From Glycomyces tritici (GTDB taxonomy: Bacteria > Actinomycetota > Actinomycetes > Mycobacteriales > Micromonosporaceae), in NCBI RefSeq assembly GCF_030403505.1, contig NZ_JAUEMJ010000002.1:774786-838785 (forward strand): a stretch of DNA of 64,000 nucleotides. Direction: 5' to 3'. Shown in pieces: positions 42,528 through 51,758 of the stretch; within the stretch, counting starts at the first letter, position 1, and the number at the start of each line of letters is the position of its first letter. A program made the position numbers and the translations under genes. The notes under the pieces were generated by a model. It was not told where the DNA came from. It saw only the letters and a list, made by a program, of their open reading frames with translations, and ran no database searches.

Positions 42528-43019
42528 CTATTCCTGGCGCAAACGCTCGATCAGTCGCGATTGGACGAATTCCGGCACATAGGGCGAGATGTCGCCGCCC
42601 CATTTCACCACGTCCTTGACCATCGAGGAGGACAGGAAGGAGTACAGGGGGTTGGTCGGAATGAACACCGTCTCGATCCCCCTCAATCCGTAGTTCATCT
42701 GAGCCATCTGTAGTTCGTAGTCGAAGTCGGAGGCCGCGCGGACGCCTCTCACGAGCACTCCGGCGCCGTGCTCCTTGCAGAAGTCGACGACCAGGCCCTG
42801 GAAGGACGCGATGCGCACATTGGGGATGTCCGCGGTGGTCTCGCGGAGGAGTTCCACTCGTTCCTCGACGCTGAACAGCGCGTTCTTGGAAGCGTTGTGG
42901 AAGACCGCGACCCACACTTCATCGTACAGCTGGGCGGCGCGTCCGAAGATGTCGAGATGACCGTAGGTCACCGGATCGAATGAACCGGAGCAGGCGGCGA
43001 TTCGGGCTTCAGGCTTCAC
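42528..43019 (-). CDS. coaD: Phosphopantetheine adenylyltransferase
   Basis: 163 residues from GTG 43019, which overlaps the rsmD stop as GTGA. SGSFDPVTYGHLDI holds the nucleotidyl-transfer TxGH-type site (here TYGH). FIPTNPLYSFLSSSMVKDV is the family C-terminal motif. It makes dephospho-CoA. Confidence 0.95.
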   Translation of the reverse strand: MKPEARIAACSGSFDPVTYGHLDIFGRAAQLYDEVWVAVFHNASKNALFSVEERVELLRETTADIPNVRIASFQGLVVDFCKEHGAGVLVRGVRAASDFDYELQMAQMNYGLRGIETVFIPTNPLYSFLSSSMVKDVVKWGGDISPYVPEFVQSRLIERLRQE

Positions 43020-43573
43020 AGGGCGTGACCGTAGCAAAGGGCCGTGCTGCCGTAGCGCCGGACGCGGTCTTCTGCGATCTTCTCCGGCCACGGGACGGAG
43101 GCCTCCTTGCCGCCGCGTTCGACCACCACGTCGGCGTCGTCCGCGAGCCAGCCGTTCGCGACCAGCGCCTCGAGCACTTCGGCGATGGCGGCGTCCGTGA
43201 GGGCGTAGGGCGGGTCGGCGAAGACGATGTCGAACGGCTCGGCGGGGCCGTTCTGGAGGGCCTTCTCGACAGGGGCGCAGATCACGTCCGCGCCGGTGAC
43301 GCCGAGGTCGGCGATGTTGCGGCGCAGGAGTTTCGCGGTGAGCGCGTGCGACTCGACGAAGAGCGCCGAGTCGGCGCCGCGCGAGAGCGCTTCGAGGCCG
43401 ACGGCGCCGGACCCGGCGTAGAGGTCGGCGAAGCGCAGTCCGTCGAGGTCGCCGCCGGGGGCGAGCGAGTTGAACAGCGCTTCGCGGACGCGGTCGGAGG
43501 TGGGCCGGGTGCGGTCCCCCGGAGGCGTGGCGAGGCGGCGCCCTTTGAGGCTGCCGGCGATGATCCTAGTCAT
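43016..43573 (-). CDS. rsmD: 16S rRNA (guanine966-N2)-methyltransferase
   Basis: 185 residues from ATG 43573 (TATTGT 8 nt upstream, leaderless). MTRIIAGSLKGRRL and RPTSDRVREALFN are family hallmarks. SAM motif LYAGSGAVGLEALSRGA and catalytic FADPPY are intact. Coupled to coaD. Confidence 0.96.
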   Translation of the reverse strand: MTRIIAGSLKGRRLATPPGDRTRPTSDRVREALFNSLAPGGDLDGLRFADLYAGSGAVGLEALSRGADSALFVESHALTAKLLRRNIADLGVTGADVICAPVEKALQNGPAEPFDIVFADPPYALTDAAIAEVLEALVANGWLADDADVVVERGGKEASVPWPEKIAEDRVRRYGSTALCYGHAL

Positions 43574-43787
43574 TTGCCACAACAATAATCCGGCGCGGCG
43601 CGAGCCGCAGCCTGCCGGTGGGCGGCCAGGAACGAAGACTTCTCACGCCTGGGGAAATGCCGGACCCGTGCGGGACGGTCATCGCATTGCCTCGGTTGGT
43701 CGGAGGCGGATGCGGGTGGGAAGGGGCATGCCCTACGCCACGAGCGCAGCGAGGTCAGCCGGCCCGCCCCGGCTTCCCGCTCCCCCG

Positions 43788-45977
43788 TCAGCCCTTCTCC
43801 AGGAACTCGCCGCGGTCGGAAGCGAGGTCGTCCACGAGGTGGGCCAGGCCGGGCTCGCCCTTGAGCTCCGGGTCGGCGCCGATGAGCGCGGTCGCCTCGG
43901 CGCGGGCCGCCTCGATGATGTCCGCGTCCTTCAAGAGGGACAGGAGCTTCACATGCGATTTCACGCCCGACTGGGCCGCGCCGAGCACGTCGCCTTCGCG
44001 GCGCTGCTCCAGGTCGAGCTCGGCCAGCGCGAACCCGTCGGTGGTGGAGGCGACGGCGTCGAGGCGTTCGCGCGACGAGGAGCCCTCGGGGGCTTCGCTC
44101 ACGAGCAGGCACAGGCCGGGGTGGGCGCCGCGGCCGACGCGGCCGCGCAGCTGGTGGAGCTGGGAGATGCCGAAGCGCTCGGCGTCGAGGACGACCATGG
44201 CGGTGGCGTTGGGGACGTTGACGCCCACTTCGATGACGGTGGTCGCGACGAGCACGTCGAGGTCGCCGGCGGCGTAGGCGCGCATGACGCGGTCCTTCTC
44301 GTCGGTGTCGAGGCGGCCGTGGAGGAGGCCGAGGCGCAGGCCGCTGAGGGGCCCGCCGCGCAGCTGCTCGATGACGTCCACCACGGCGAGCGGCGGGCGC
44401 TTGTCGCCGGCCCCGTTGTCTTCGGCGTCTTCGCCTCCGACGCGCGGGCAGACGACGTAGGCCTGGCGTCCGGCGGCGACCTCTTCGCGGACGCGGTTCC
44501 AGGTGCGGGTCATCCAGCGCTGGTCGGTGTAGGGCACCACATGGGTGGCGATGGGGGTGCGGCCGGCCGGGAGCTCGGTGAGGCGGCTGGTCTCGAGGTC
44601 GCCGTAGACGGTCATGGCGACGGTGCGCGGGATCGGGGTGGCGGTCATGACGAGCGTGTGCGGGGGCCGGTCGGCCTTGGCGCGCAGGGCGTCGCGCTGC
44701 TCGACGCCGAAGCGGTGCTGCTCGTCGACGACGACGAAGCCGAGGTCGGCGAAGTCGACGCCGTCGTAGAGGAGCGCGTGGGTGCCGATGACGATCCCGG
44801 CGGTGTTGGTCTTGACCTCGTCGAGCACGGTGCGGCGCTGCGCGGCGGTGGCGGAGCCGGTGAGGAGCGCGACGCGGGTGGCTTCGGGCGGGGCGCCGAG
44901 TTCGCCGCCTCGGGCGAGGTCGCCGAGCATCTCGACGATGGACCGGTGGTGCTGGGCCGCAAGGACTTCGGTGGGGGCGAGGAGCGCGGCCTGGCCGCCG
45001 TGGGCGACGACCTGGAGCATGGCGCGGAGTGCGACGAGGGTCTTGCCGGAGCCGACGTCGCCTTGGAGGAGCCGGTGCATGGGGTGGTCTCCGGCGAGTT
45101 CGGCGGCGATCTCCTCGCCGACCTGCCGCTGGCCTTCGGTGAGGGTGAACGGGAGTCGGGCGTCGAAGGCCTCGGGGAGCGCGCCGCCGCGGGCGTACGC
45201 GGTGGCGGTCTCGCCTGCGGCCGCGGCCTTGCGGCGCACGAGCACGGCCTGCATGACCAGGGCCTCTTGCCATTTGAGGCGCTTCTTGGCCGCGCCGAGG
45301 GCCTCATGGGAGTCGGGGCGGTGGATCTGGCGCAGGGCGGTGCCGTAGCCGAGGAGGCTCAGGCGTTCGCGCAATGAGCGCGGGAGCGGGTCCGGCGGCG
45401 CCGGGACCATGTCGAGGACCGTGTGGATGGCCTTGGCGATGTTCCAGGTCGGGATCTCGGCGGTGGCCGGGTAGACGGGGATGAGGGTCCCGGCGAACTC
45501 CTCGATCGCGCTCGAGGGGTCGGCGGCGTCTTCGGCGAGGAGCTGGTACTGCGGGGAGTTCAGCTGGAGGCGCCCGCGGAACTGGGCGACCTTGCCGGCG
45601 AACAGGCCCCAGCGCCCGGCGACGAGCTCCTTCGCGCGCCAGGCCTGGTTGAAGAACGTGAGGGTGAGCGAGCGGCCGGCCTCGTCGGCGACGATCACTT
45701 CGAGGAGGTCGCGGGGCTTGCCGCCCGGGCGCGAGCCGCGGCCGCGTCCTTTGGGGACGAAGGACTTCTGCACGGCGGCGCGCACCTGCGCGGTGACCGT
45801 GACGTCCTCGCCGATCTGGAGCGCGCCGAGGTCGGTGCGCTCGCCCCGCTGGGCGTAGCGGAACGGGTAGTGCCCGAGGAGGTCCCCCACGGTGTCGAGG
45901 CCCAGCCCTTCGCTGAGGGCCTCCACGGTCTTCTTGCCCAGGACCTCGCGCAGCCGGGTGTCCAGCCCAATGGTCAT
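43788..45977 (-). CDS. recG: ATP-dependent DNA helicase RecG
   Basis: 729 residues, ATG overlapping the upstream stop as ATGA. Wedge/OB domain at the N-terminus (QIGEDVTVTAQV...FFNQAW), Walker A GDVGSGKTLVA, DEQH box VVDEQHRFGVEQR, motif III TATPIPRT, and the C-terminal ISQLHQLRGRVGRG TRG region. It remodels stalled replication forks and Holliday junctions. Confidence 0.97.
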   Translation of the reverse strand: MTIGLDTRLREVLGKKTVEALSEGLGLDTVGDLLGHYPFRYAQRGERTDLGALQIGEDVTVTAQVRAAVQKSFVPKGRGRGSRPGGKPRDLLEVIVADEAGRSLTLTFFNQAWRAKELVAGRWGLFAGKVAQFRGRLQLNSPQYQLLAEDAADPSSAIEEFAGTLIPVYPATAEIPTWNIAKAIHTVLDMVPAPPDPLPRSLRERLSLLGYGTALRQIHRPDSHEALGAAKKRLKWQEALVMQAVLVRRKAAAAGETATAYARGGALPEAFDARLPFTLTEGQRQVGEEIAAELAGDHPMHRLLQGDVGSGKTLVALRAMLQVVAHGGQAALLAPTEVLAAQHHRSIVEMLGDLARGGELGAPPEATRVALLTGSATAAQRRTVLDEVKTNTAGIVIGTHALLYDGVDFADLGFVVVDEQHRFGVEQRDALRAKADRPPHTLVMTATPIPRTVAMTVYGDLETSRLTELPAGRTPIATHVVPYTDQRWMTRTWNRVREEVAAGRQAYVVCPRVGGEDAEDNGAGDKRPPLAVVDVIEQLRGGPLSGLRLGLLHGRLDTDEKDRVMRAYAAGDLDVLVATTVIEVGVNVPNATAMVVLDAERFGISQLHQLRGRVGRGAHPGLCLLVSEAPEGSSSRERLDAVASTTDGFALAELDLEQRREGDVLGAAQSGVKSHVKLLSLLKDADIIEAARAEATALIGADPELKGEPGLAHLVDDLASDRGEFLEKG

Positions 45978-47599
45978 TCGGCTCCTAGCAGCAGCAGCGG
46001 TGCATCGTCTCCGGCGGGCAGCTGCTGGATCTCCACCAGCGGCCACGCCTCACGGACATGATCGCTCAAGGCTGTGACAATCCCGGCGTTCGAACCGGCG
46101 CCGGGCAGGACGGTGAGGAGTTCGGCGCCGTCGGCGCAGAGGCGGTCGGCGAGGTCGCGGGCGGCTTCGTCCGCGGTGTCGAAGACGCCGGTGTCCGCTT
46201 CGCCGATGACGACGGCGACGCCTTCGGCCTCGGAGCGGAGCTCGCCGGTGCGGCAGGCCCGGATGGCCTCGGCCATGGCGGTGACGTCCTCGTCGAACTC
46301 CCGCTCGGGGTCGTGGACGGCGACGGCGGCGACGGCCTGCACGACGGTGATCGTGCGCAGGACGGTGGCCCGGCGGCCGGCGCTGCGGGCGGCTTCGACG
46401 GCCTGGTGGGCGGCGCGCGCGGTCTCGGGGCTGTCGGCGAGCACGACGACGCTCGCGGCGCCGTCGGCGAGCGCTGCGGCGAGTTCGGTGCCGACCGTGG
46501 CGCTGGTCGCCGTGCGGCAGCCTTCGGCCGCGAGGAACTCGCGCATGCGCGCGGCGGCGGTGACCACCACGAGGGATCGCGCGGGCGCCTCGGACGCCGG
46601 GGCCGGGCGGCGTGCGGGCGCGGCGTGCATGCGGGCGCTCGCGTGGGCGCCGAGCGTGTCGTCGAATCGGGTCACCGAGATGCGGTGCACGCGGCCGCGC
46701 TCGATCCCGGCCTCGATGGCCGCACCGATGTCGTTGACGTGCACGTGGACGTTGAACGTGGTGACGTCCTTGGCGGCGCGCGAGCCGATGATGACCACCG
46801 AGTCGCCGAGGGCCGTGAGGCGGTGGCGCAGGTCGGCGGCGGCCGCGGCGTTCGCTTCGAGGAGGTACTGGACCTCGTAGCCGTAGACCTCCGAGCCGGT
46901 CTCGCGCGGGACCTCCTCGACCTCGGAGACGGCGCGCACGCGGTGGCGTTCGAGGAGGTCGAGCGCGCCGGTCGAGACCGAGCCGGTGAGCGTCTCCACG
47001 AGCGCCTCGAGGATCACGGTGAGGGCCAGGCCCCCGGCGTCCACGACACCGGCGCGGGCGAGCGCGGGCAGCTGCCCGGGGGTGGCGGCGACGGCTTCGG
47101 CGGCGGCCTCGGCTGCGGCGCGGGCGGCCGAGACGAGCCCGAACGGGGCGGCCTTCCCGGCGGCCGACGCCGCGGCCTCGGCGACGGTGAGGATGGTGCC
47201 GGCGGTCGGGACGGCGACGGCCGCGGTGGCGGCGTCGGTCGCCGAGCGCAGTCCGGTGGCGAAGCCCTTCGCGTCGATCTCGTCGCTGTTCCAGACGTCC
47301 GCGAGCCCGCGGAGCATCTGCGCGAGGATCACGCCGGAGTTGCCGCGGGCCGAGAGCAGCGCGCGCCCGGCGGCCTCGTCGAGGAGCGGTTCGAGCCGGA
47401 GCCCGGGCGTGCCGCCCTGGAAGGCGGCCTGGAGGGTCGCGACCATGTTCGTCGCGGTGTCGGAGTCGGCGACGGGGAACACGTTGAGTTCGTCGACGCC
47501 GCGCCGGTGGCGGGTCAACGTGTCGATGCCGCGCGCGGCCCACTCGCGCATGATGTCGGCGTCGAGGACCTGGCGTCCGGTTTCAGGGATTTCCACCAC
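45974..47599 (-). CDS. DAK2-domain protein (FakA/YloV-like)
   Basis: 541 residues, GTG with TATCCT 8 nt upstream (leaderless). Nucleotide-binding region DELNVFPVADSDTATNM, where most relatives have DGDTGTN, so two small residues differ. SARGNSGVILAQMLRG is intact. Middle domain NVHVHVNDIGAAIEAG, C-terminal DegV-like half VVIGEADTGVFDTADEAA...VTVLPG-type strands. In Firmicutes FakA phosphorylates fatty acids with FakB. In actinobacteria the gene regularly precedes recG, but its substrate is unproven. Confidence 0.88.
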   Translation of the reverse strand: MVEIPETGRQVLDADIMREWAARGIDTLTRHRRGVDELNVFPVADSDTATNMVATLQAAFQGGTPGLRLEPLLDEAAGRALLSARGNSGVILAQMLRGLADVWNSDEIDAKGFATGLRSATDAATAAVAVPTAGTILTVAEAAASAAGKAAPFGLVSAARAAAEAAAEAVAATPGQLPALARAGVVDAGGLALTVILEALVETLTGSVSTGALDLLERHRVRAVSEVEEVPRETGSEVYGYEVQYLLEANAAAAADLRHRLTALGDSVVIIGSRAAKDVTTFNVHVHVNDIGAAIEAGIERGRVHRISVTRFDDTLGAHASARMHAAPARRPAPASEAPARSLVVVTAAARMREFLAAEGCRTATSATVGTELAAALADGAASVVVLADSPETARAAHQAVEAARSAGRRATVLRTITVVQAVAAVAVHDPEREFDEDVTAMAEAIRACRTGELRSEAEGVAVVIGEADTGVFDTADEAARDLADRLCADGAELLTVLPGAGSNAGIVTALSDHVREAWPLVEIQQLPAGDDAPLLLLGAE

Positions 47600-47650
47600 G
47601 GGCTCAGAGGATACGCCCTCACAGCGGCCGGGAGGGGGTTCGGACCATGG

Positions 47651-47689
47651 AAAAAGAACCGGCCCGCGCGCTTTCGCGTGCGGGCCGGT
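47651..47689 (-). terminator. Intrinsic terminator of the GMPVS-repeat protein gene
   Basis: 14-bp stem (47658-47671 with 47676-47689, one G-U), TTTC loop, followed on the minus strand by TTCTTTTT. The best canonical terminator in the window. Confidence 0.92.
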
Positions 47690-47705
47690 CGATGCCTTGC
47701 GTGGC

Positions 47706-48914
47706 CTACGAGCCGAAGCTGAGGCTGCCTCGGGCCGCCTCCAGGGCTTCGACCTGGTCGGCGGTGGCCGACCCGACGAATCCCGCGTAGCCGTCGGCGT
47801 TCTCGATGACCGCGGTCATGACGGTCATGTCGCCGACGGTGAAGGTGCTGAAGTAGGCCGAACGGGCGTCGACCCGGAACTGCGTGGCCTGCGCGCCTTC
47901 GGCGGTGCCGCCGGCCCAGGTCGCCGCCAGGTTCTGCAGGTTGGTGCTGAGGTCGGCGATCGCGATGTCCGGGCCGGCGCCGATCGCGGCCGGGTCGAGC
48001 GCGCCGAAGAACACCGTGGGGCCGGAGCCGCCCAGGACGAGGCCGGTGGGGGTGGTGAACCCGCCGGGCGGGTTCGCCGCCTCGGTGGAGCCCTCTGCGG
48101 CGAGGATGCTCAGGCCGGAGGCCTCGTCGGCGACCACGGTCGCGGCGGGCGCCTCAGGCTCGGCGCTCGCCGTGGTCTCGATGGTGCCGGTGTCGTCGCC
48201 CTTGTCCTCGAGCGGGTTGAAGAGGATGAAGCCGCCGGCGCCGAGGGCCAGCGCGATCACGACGATCACGACGACGATGAGCCACATCGGGCCCTTGCCG
48301 CCCTTCTTCTTGCGCTGGATGGTGTCAGGGGCGCCCCACGGCTGGGCGCCGCCGCCGGAGACCGGCACGAGCTGGCCGCCCTGCGGGCCGAACTGGCCGC
48401 CGCCGAACGGCGGCTGGCCGCCGGTGCCCATCGGGGCCGAGACGGGCATGCCGGAGACCGGCATCCCCGAAGCGGGGATCGAGGAGACGGGGGGCATGCC
48501 GGAGACCGGCATGCCCGAGACGGGCATGCCGCCGGACGGGCCGAACGGGTCCGAGACGCCGGGGGGCGGCGGGGACGCCTGGAACTGCTGGTGCGGCGAC
48601 ATGTAGGCCTGCGGGGGCTGTTGCTGCTGCTGGGGGGGCATGCCCTGGAAGGCCTGCTGCTGCGGCGCGTCGAACGGGGAGACCGGGACGCCTGGAGGCG
48701 GCCCGAACTGCTGCGGCGCGGGCTGGCCGGGGCCGCCGACGTACTTGACGGTCCCGTCCTCTTCGACCGGGCCCTGCCGGCCCGACTGCGCCAGGCGCTG
48801 ACTCTCCGGCGACCACGGCTCCTCCTGGGGAGGCTGCTCGTTCGGGCGGTACACCGGGGGTTGCTGCTGCGGCGGCTGCCAGCCGTCGGCAGGCTGCTGC
48901 GGGGTGTGGCTCAT
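47706..48914 (-). CDS. Pro/Gln-rich single-pass membrane protein with extracellular domain
   Basis: 402 residues, ATG with GGTGAG 7 nt upstream. The N-terminal ~215 residues are disordered P/Q/G-rich, including GMPVS repeats (PSGGMPVSGMPVSGMPP... and ASGMPVSGMPVS, residues ~128-160). KKKGGKG precedes a TM at ~213-236. The extracellular ~160 residues are Ala/Thr-rich with a fold ending in YFSTFTVGDMTVMTAVIENADGYAGFVGSATADQVEALEAA. Architecture resembles actinobacterial proteins with proline-rich cytoplasmic tails. Function unknown. -10 TAGGCT at 48967-48972 (minus). Confidence 0.7.
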   Translation of the reverse strand: MSHTPQQPADGWQPPQQQPPVYRPNEQPPQEEPWSPESQRLAQSGRQGPVEEDGTVKYVGGPGQPAPQQFGPPPGVPVSPFDAPQQQAFQGMPPQQQQQPPQAYMSPHQQFQASPPPPGVSDPFGPSGGMPVSGMPVSGMPPVSSIPASGMPVSGMPVSAPMGTGGQPPFGGGQFGPQGGQLVPVSGGGAQPWGAPDTIQRKKKGGKGPMWLIVVVIVVIALALGAGGFILFNPLEDKGDDTGTIETTASAEPEAPAATVVADEASGLSILAAEGSTEAANPPGGFTTPTGLVLGGSGPTVFFGALDPAAIGAGPDIAIADLSTNLQNLAATWAGGTAEGAQATQFRVDARSAYFSTFTVGDMTVMTAVIENADGYAGFVGSATADQVEALEAARGSLSFGS

Positions 48915-49313
48915 GTTCGACTCACCAAAGAAGATATGGGCATCGGCACATCATGTGTATGCGGCCAGCCTACGGGATCTGAACCCATCCTAGAGTCACC
49001 AACGGTAGCCGACCGCGGCAGCCGCCACAGCGCAGCGCCGCCGCGGAACGTCCTGGGAGGACCGACGAATCTGCGCGATCCGGACCGATGTCTGCTTGCG
49101 GCACATCGGGTCTTTCGATTGCGGCGCAGGTGTTCCACCCGGGAGGGACCGGACCCGTCCCCGGGTCAGCCCGGCTTCCGGGGGCCCGCCTCCGGCGGCT
49201 GTGGCGCAGGTCCCGCCACCTGGATGGTCGGCGGTCCGCCGGGTCCGTTAGAATTACCGGGTTGCCCGCCGTCGGGGTGGGCCGAATGAACGTCAATGCA
49301 GGAGTTTTGGATT
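48915..49313. other. 399-bp divergent region before rpmB
   Basis: Holds the dyad CACAT-C-ATGTG (48947-48957) in the leader of the minus-strand gene, its -10 TAGGCT (48967-48972), and the rpmB -10 TAGAAT (49249-49254). The GC-rich middle shows no gene. Confidence 0.55.
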
Positions 49314-49505
49314 ATGTCGAGCGTGTGTGAAGTCTGCGCGAAGCGCCCCGGCTTCGGCAACAACGTCCCGTGGTCCCACAAGAAGACCCGTCGTCGTTGG
49401 AACCCGAACCTGCAGACCATCCGCATCGCGACTGGCTCCGGCGACAACAAGCGCCGCGCCAAGGTCTGCACTTCGTGCATCAAGGCCGGCAAGGTCACCC
49501 GCTAG
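49314..49505 (+). CDS. rpmB: Ribosomal protein bL28
   Basis: 63 residues, ATG with GGAG 10 nt upstream. SSVCEVCAKRPGFGNNV...SHKKTRRRWNPNLQTI and CTSCIKAGKV. Two CxxC pairs make it the zinc-binding form, matching the zinc-type bL32 in the same window. It is alone on its strand, with a terminator after it. Confidence 0.97.
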   Translation: MSSVCEVCAKRPGFGNNVPWSHKKTRRRWNPNLQTIRIATGSGDNKRRAKVCTSCIKAGKVTR

Positions 49506-49529
49506 GGGCTGACGCCGCGAAAGACTTAC

Positions 49530-49560
49530 GCCGTCGGGGCTCTGCCCCGGCGGCGCTTTG
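49530..49560 (+). terminator. rpmB terminator
   Basis: 11-bp stem with one G-U (49530-49540 with 49544-49554), TCT loop, CTTTG tail. Confidence 0.8.
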
Positions 49561-49810
49561 TCGTACCCGGAGCAGGTTCGCAAGGTGATCCCGCCGACGA
49601 ACGGCGCGAAACCGGCAGGTTCTTGCCGTACCCGGAGTGGAGGGTCGACGCACTTGCCCACCCCGGGTGGGCAAGCAGGCATAGGCACGCGCGCTCAGGC
49701 CGGCTGGCCAGGCGAACGTTCCCGAACCGGCCCCGCCCGGCTGCGCCACCACGGCCTCCCCGCATACGGCCGCAGATCATCTCCGCGCCATGGAACGCAG
49801 CTGCTCAAGT
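49559..49810. other. Intergenic region with repeats between rpmB and thiL
   Basis: Direct repeat CGTACCCGGAG at ~49563 and ~49628, and a 10-bp dyad CTTGCCCACC/GGTGGGCAAG (49654-49676) whose relative lies at 52398-52422. No gene seen. Confidence 0.5.
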
Positions 49811-49836
49811 CGGCCGCGCCGTCCCCGGCGCGGCCG
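49811..49836 (-). terminator. thiL terminator
   Basis: Perfect 11-bp GC stem CGGCCGCGCCG/CGGCGCGGCCG, TCCC loop, 39 bp past the minus-strand stop. Confidence 0.7.
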
Positions 49837-49874
49837 CTCGAACCGATGCCCGAGCGGCCTGCTCCCCCGTTGCT

Positions 49875-50825
49875 CTATTCCTTGGTGAAGTGGTCCCAGC
49901 CGGTCGGGCCGGTCCAGCGGTGGCCGTCGACCGTGACTCCGGCGCCTTCGGCGACCGCGCCGATGCGGCGCCAGCCTTCGGGGAGGAGCACGTCGGGCGG
50001 GAAGACCGCCGCCAGCGCGTGGTCCTCGCCGCCGGTGAGGAGCCAGCCGCGGGCGTCGGCGCCCAGGGCTTCGGCGGCGTTGCGCATTGGTTCGGGCACA
50101 GGCAGGGCCTCGGTGTCGACGTCGATGGCGACGCCTGAGTCGTCGGCGATGTGCCCGACGTCGGCGAGGAGGCCGTCCGAGACGTCGATCATGGCGCGCA
50201 CGCCCATGAGGGCGGCGTCACGTCCGGCCGCGTACGGCGGCTGCGGCCTGCGGTAGGCGCCCACGAGCGCTCCCGGGGAGCGGAAGCCGCGCGAGAGCAC
50301 GTTGAGCCCGCCGGCGGCCCAGCCGATCCGTCCCGCCAGTGCGAGCACGTCGCCCGGCCTGGCGCCGCCGCGCGTGACCGGTTCGCGGCCTTCGAGGTCG
50401 CCGAGGGCGGTCACGGTGACGGTGAGGAGCTCGCCGCGGGTGGTGTCGCCGCCGACGACGGCCGCGCCGACGGCGGCGGCTTCCGCCGCGAGGCCGGAGG
50501 CGAGGCCTTCGAGCCATTCGGCGGGCAGGTCCTGCGGGGCGGCGACGGCGACGAGGAGCGCGGTGGGGCGGGCGCCCATGGCGGCGATGTCGGCGAGGTT
50601 GGCGGCGGCGGCCTTGTGGCCGACGTCGGCGGCGGAGCACCAGTCGCGGCGGAAGTGGTTGCCTTCGACGAGCATGTCGGTGCAGGCGACCACGCGCCCG
50701 TCGGGGGCGGTGACGACCGCGGCGTCGTCGCCGGGGCCGAGCACGACGGCGGGGGTGGTGGCGAAATGGCGGGTGAAGCGCTCGATGAGTCGGAACTCGC
50801 CGACCTCGGCGACGGTCTCGCTCAC
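49875..50825 (-). CDS. thiL: Thiamine-monophosphate kinase
   Basis: 316 residues from GTG 50825 (AATGAT 6 nt upstream, probably leaderless). GEFRLIERF, VLGPGDDAAVV, TDMLVEGNHF, VVGGDTTRG and DVSDGLLADVGHIA are all present. It makes thiamine diphosphate from thiamine monophosphate. Divergent from the Lrp-domain gene. Confidence 0.95.
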   Translation of the reverse strand: MSETVAEVGEFRLIERFTRHFATTPAVVLGPGDDAAVVTAPDGRVVACTDMLVEGNHFRRDWCSAADVGHKAAAANLADIAAMGARPTALLVAVAAPQDLPAEWLEGLASGLAAEAAAVGAAVVGGDTTRGELLTVTVTALGDLEGREPVTRGGARPGDVLALAGRIGWAAGGLNVLSRGFRSPGALVGAYRRPQPPYAAGRDAALMGVRAMIDVSDGLLADVGHIADDSGVAIDVDTEALPVPEPMRNAAEALGADARGWLLTGGEDHALAAVFPPDVLLPEGWRRIGAVAEGAGVTVDGHRWTGPTGWDHFTKE

Positions 50826-50970
50826 GTGAGGATCATTTCTCGGGCGTTTGTTGGTCGGTGCAGCACTGGGTAATCTTCGCTCAAAGGCGATCGCGAAGCG
50901 GTCAGGCCCACCCGTGTCGGGTTCGGCCCCACGATCCCTTTCTGCCCGTCTCCCTGAGGAGGCCTGTCGC

Positions 50971-51204
50971 ATGGTGCAGGCGTACATCTTGGTCCAGACC
51001 GAGGTCGGCATGGCCGACCGGGTGTCCGCGGACGTGTCGGCGATCGAGGGCGTGGTCCGGGTGGACATCGTCACCGGCCCGTACGACGTGGTGGCGCTCA
51101 CCGAGGCCGCCTCCGCGGACCATCTGCGGACGCTGGTGGTGAGTAGAGTCCAGCGGGTGGCGGGCATTACCCGCACATTGACCTGTTCGATTCTCACTGC
51201 CTGA
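50971..51204 (+). CDS. Stand-alone Lrp/AsnC effector-binding (RAM) domain protein
   Basis: 77 residues, ATG with GAGGAGG 8 nt upstream. VQAYILVQTEVGMADRVSADVSAIEGVVRVDIVTGPYDVVAL is the beta-alpha-beta RAM fold. The HTH of Lrp proteins is absent. It may bind amino acids and form mixed oligomers. The pairing with DUF3515 and thiL is conserved in actinobacteria. Confidence 0.88.
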   Translation: MVQAYILVQTEVGMADRVSADVSAIEGVVRVDIVTGPYDVVALTEAASADHLRTLVVSRVQRVAGITRTLTCSILTA

Positions 51205-51218
51205 GGAGCGGGGTCCTG

Positions 51219-51758
51219 GTGGGTTCCGAGAAGAAGTCGCGACTTCCGGCGATCGTGGCGACCGCTGTCGCGGTGCCGGTCGCGGTGGTCGCGGGCGTGC
51301 TGGTGTTCAACGCGATCGCGCCGAAGGCCGAGCCGGTGCACGAGGACCTCTCGCCGGTGTCGGTCGAGGTCCCCGCATTGAGCGAGGACGACGCCGTGGT
51401 GTGCCTGGCGCTCACGGCGACCGCGCCGGAGTCGGCGGGCGGCCTGCAGGCGCGCCCGGTCGAGGGCGGTGCGGGCGCGGCGGAGTCGGTCATGGCGTAC
51501 GGCGATCCGGCGGTGGTGGCGACCTGCGGGGTCGAACCGGTCGCGGTGGAGGACACGGCGCTGGTCTACAAGCTCAACGGGGTCTGCTGGTACTCGGACG
51601 AGGCGGGCCTGGAGTGGACGTCGCTCGACCGGCAGGTGCCGGTGGGCGTGAGCGTCCCGGAGACGCACGAGCAGCCGGTCGACGTGCTCAACGACCTGTC
51701 GACCGTGATCGCGGAGAAGGTCCCGGCGGCCGCCGAGGCGCCGACAGGATGCGCGTGA
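51219..51758 (+). CDS. DUF3515 membrane-anchored protein
   Basis: 179 residues, GTG with GAGGAG upstream. N-terminal TM (IVATAVAVPVAVVAGVLVFNAIA), extracytoplasmic remainder with three conserved-looking Cys (VVCLAL, ATCGVEP, VCWYSD), and AYGDPAVVATCGV typical of DUF3515. Function unknown. Its end overlaps the start of the glycosylase gene. Confidence 0.85.
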   Translation: MGSEKKSRLPAIVATAVAVPVAVVAGVLVFNAIAPKAEPVHEDLSPVSVEVPALSEDDAVVCLALTATAPESAGGLQARPVEGGAGAAESVMAYGDPAVVATCGVEPVAVEDTALVYKLNGVCWYSDEAGLEWTSLDRQVPVGVSVPETHEQPVDVLNDLSTVIAEKVPAAAEAPTGCA

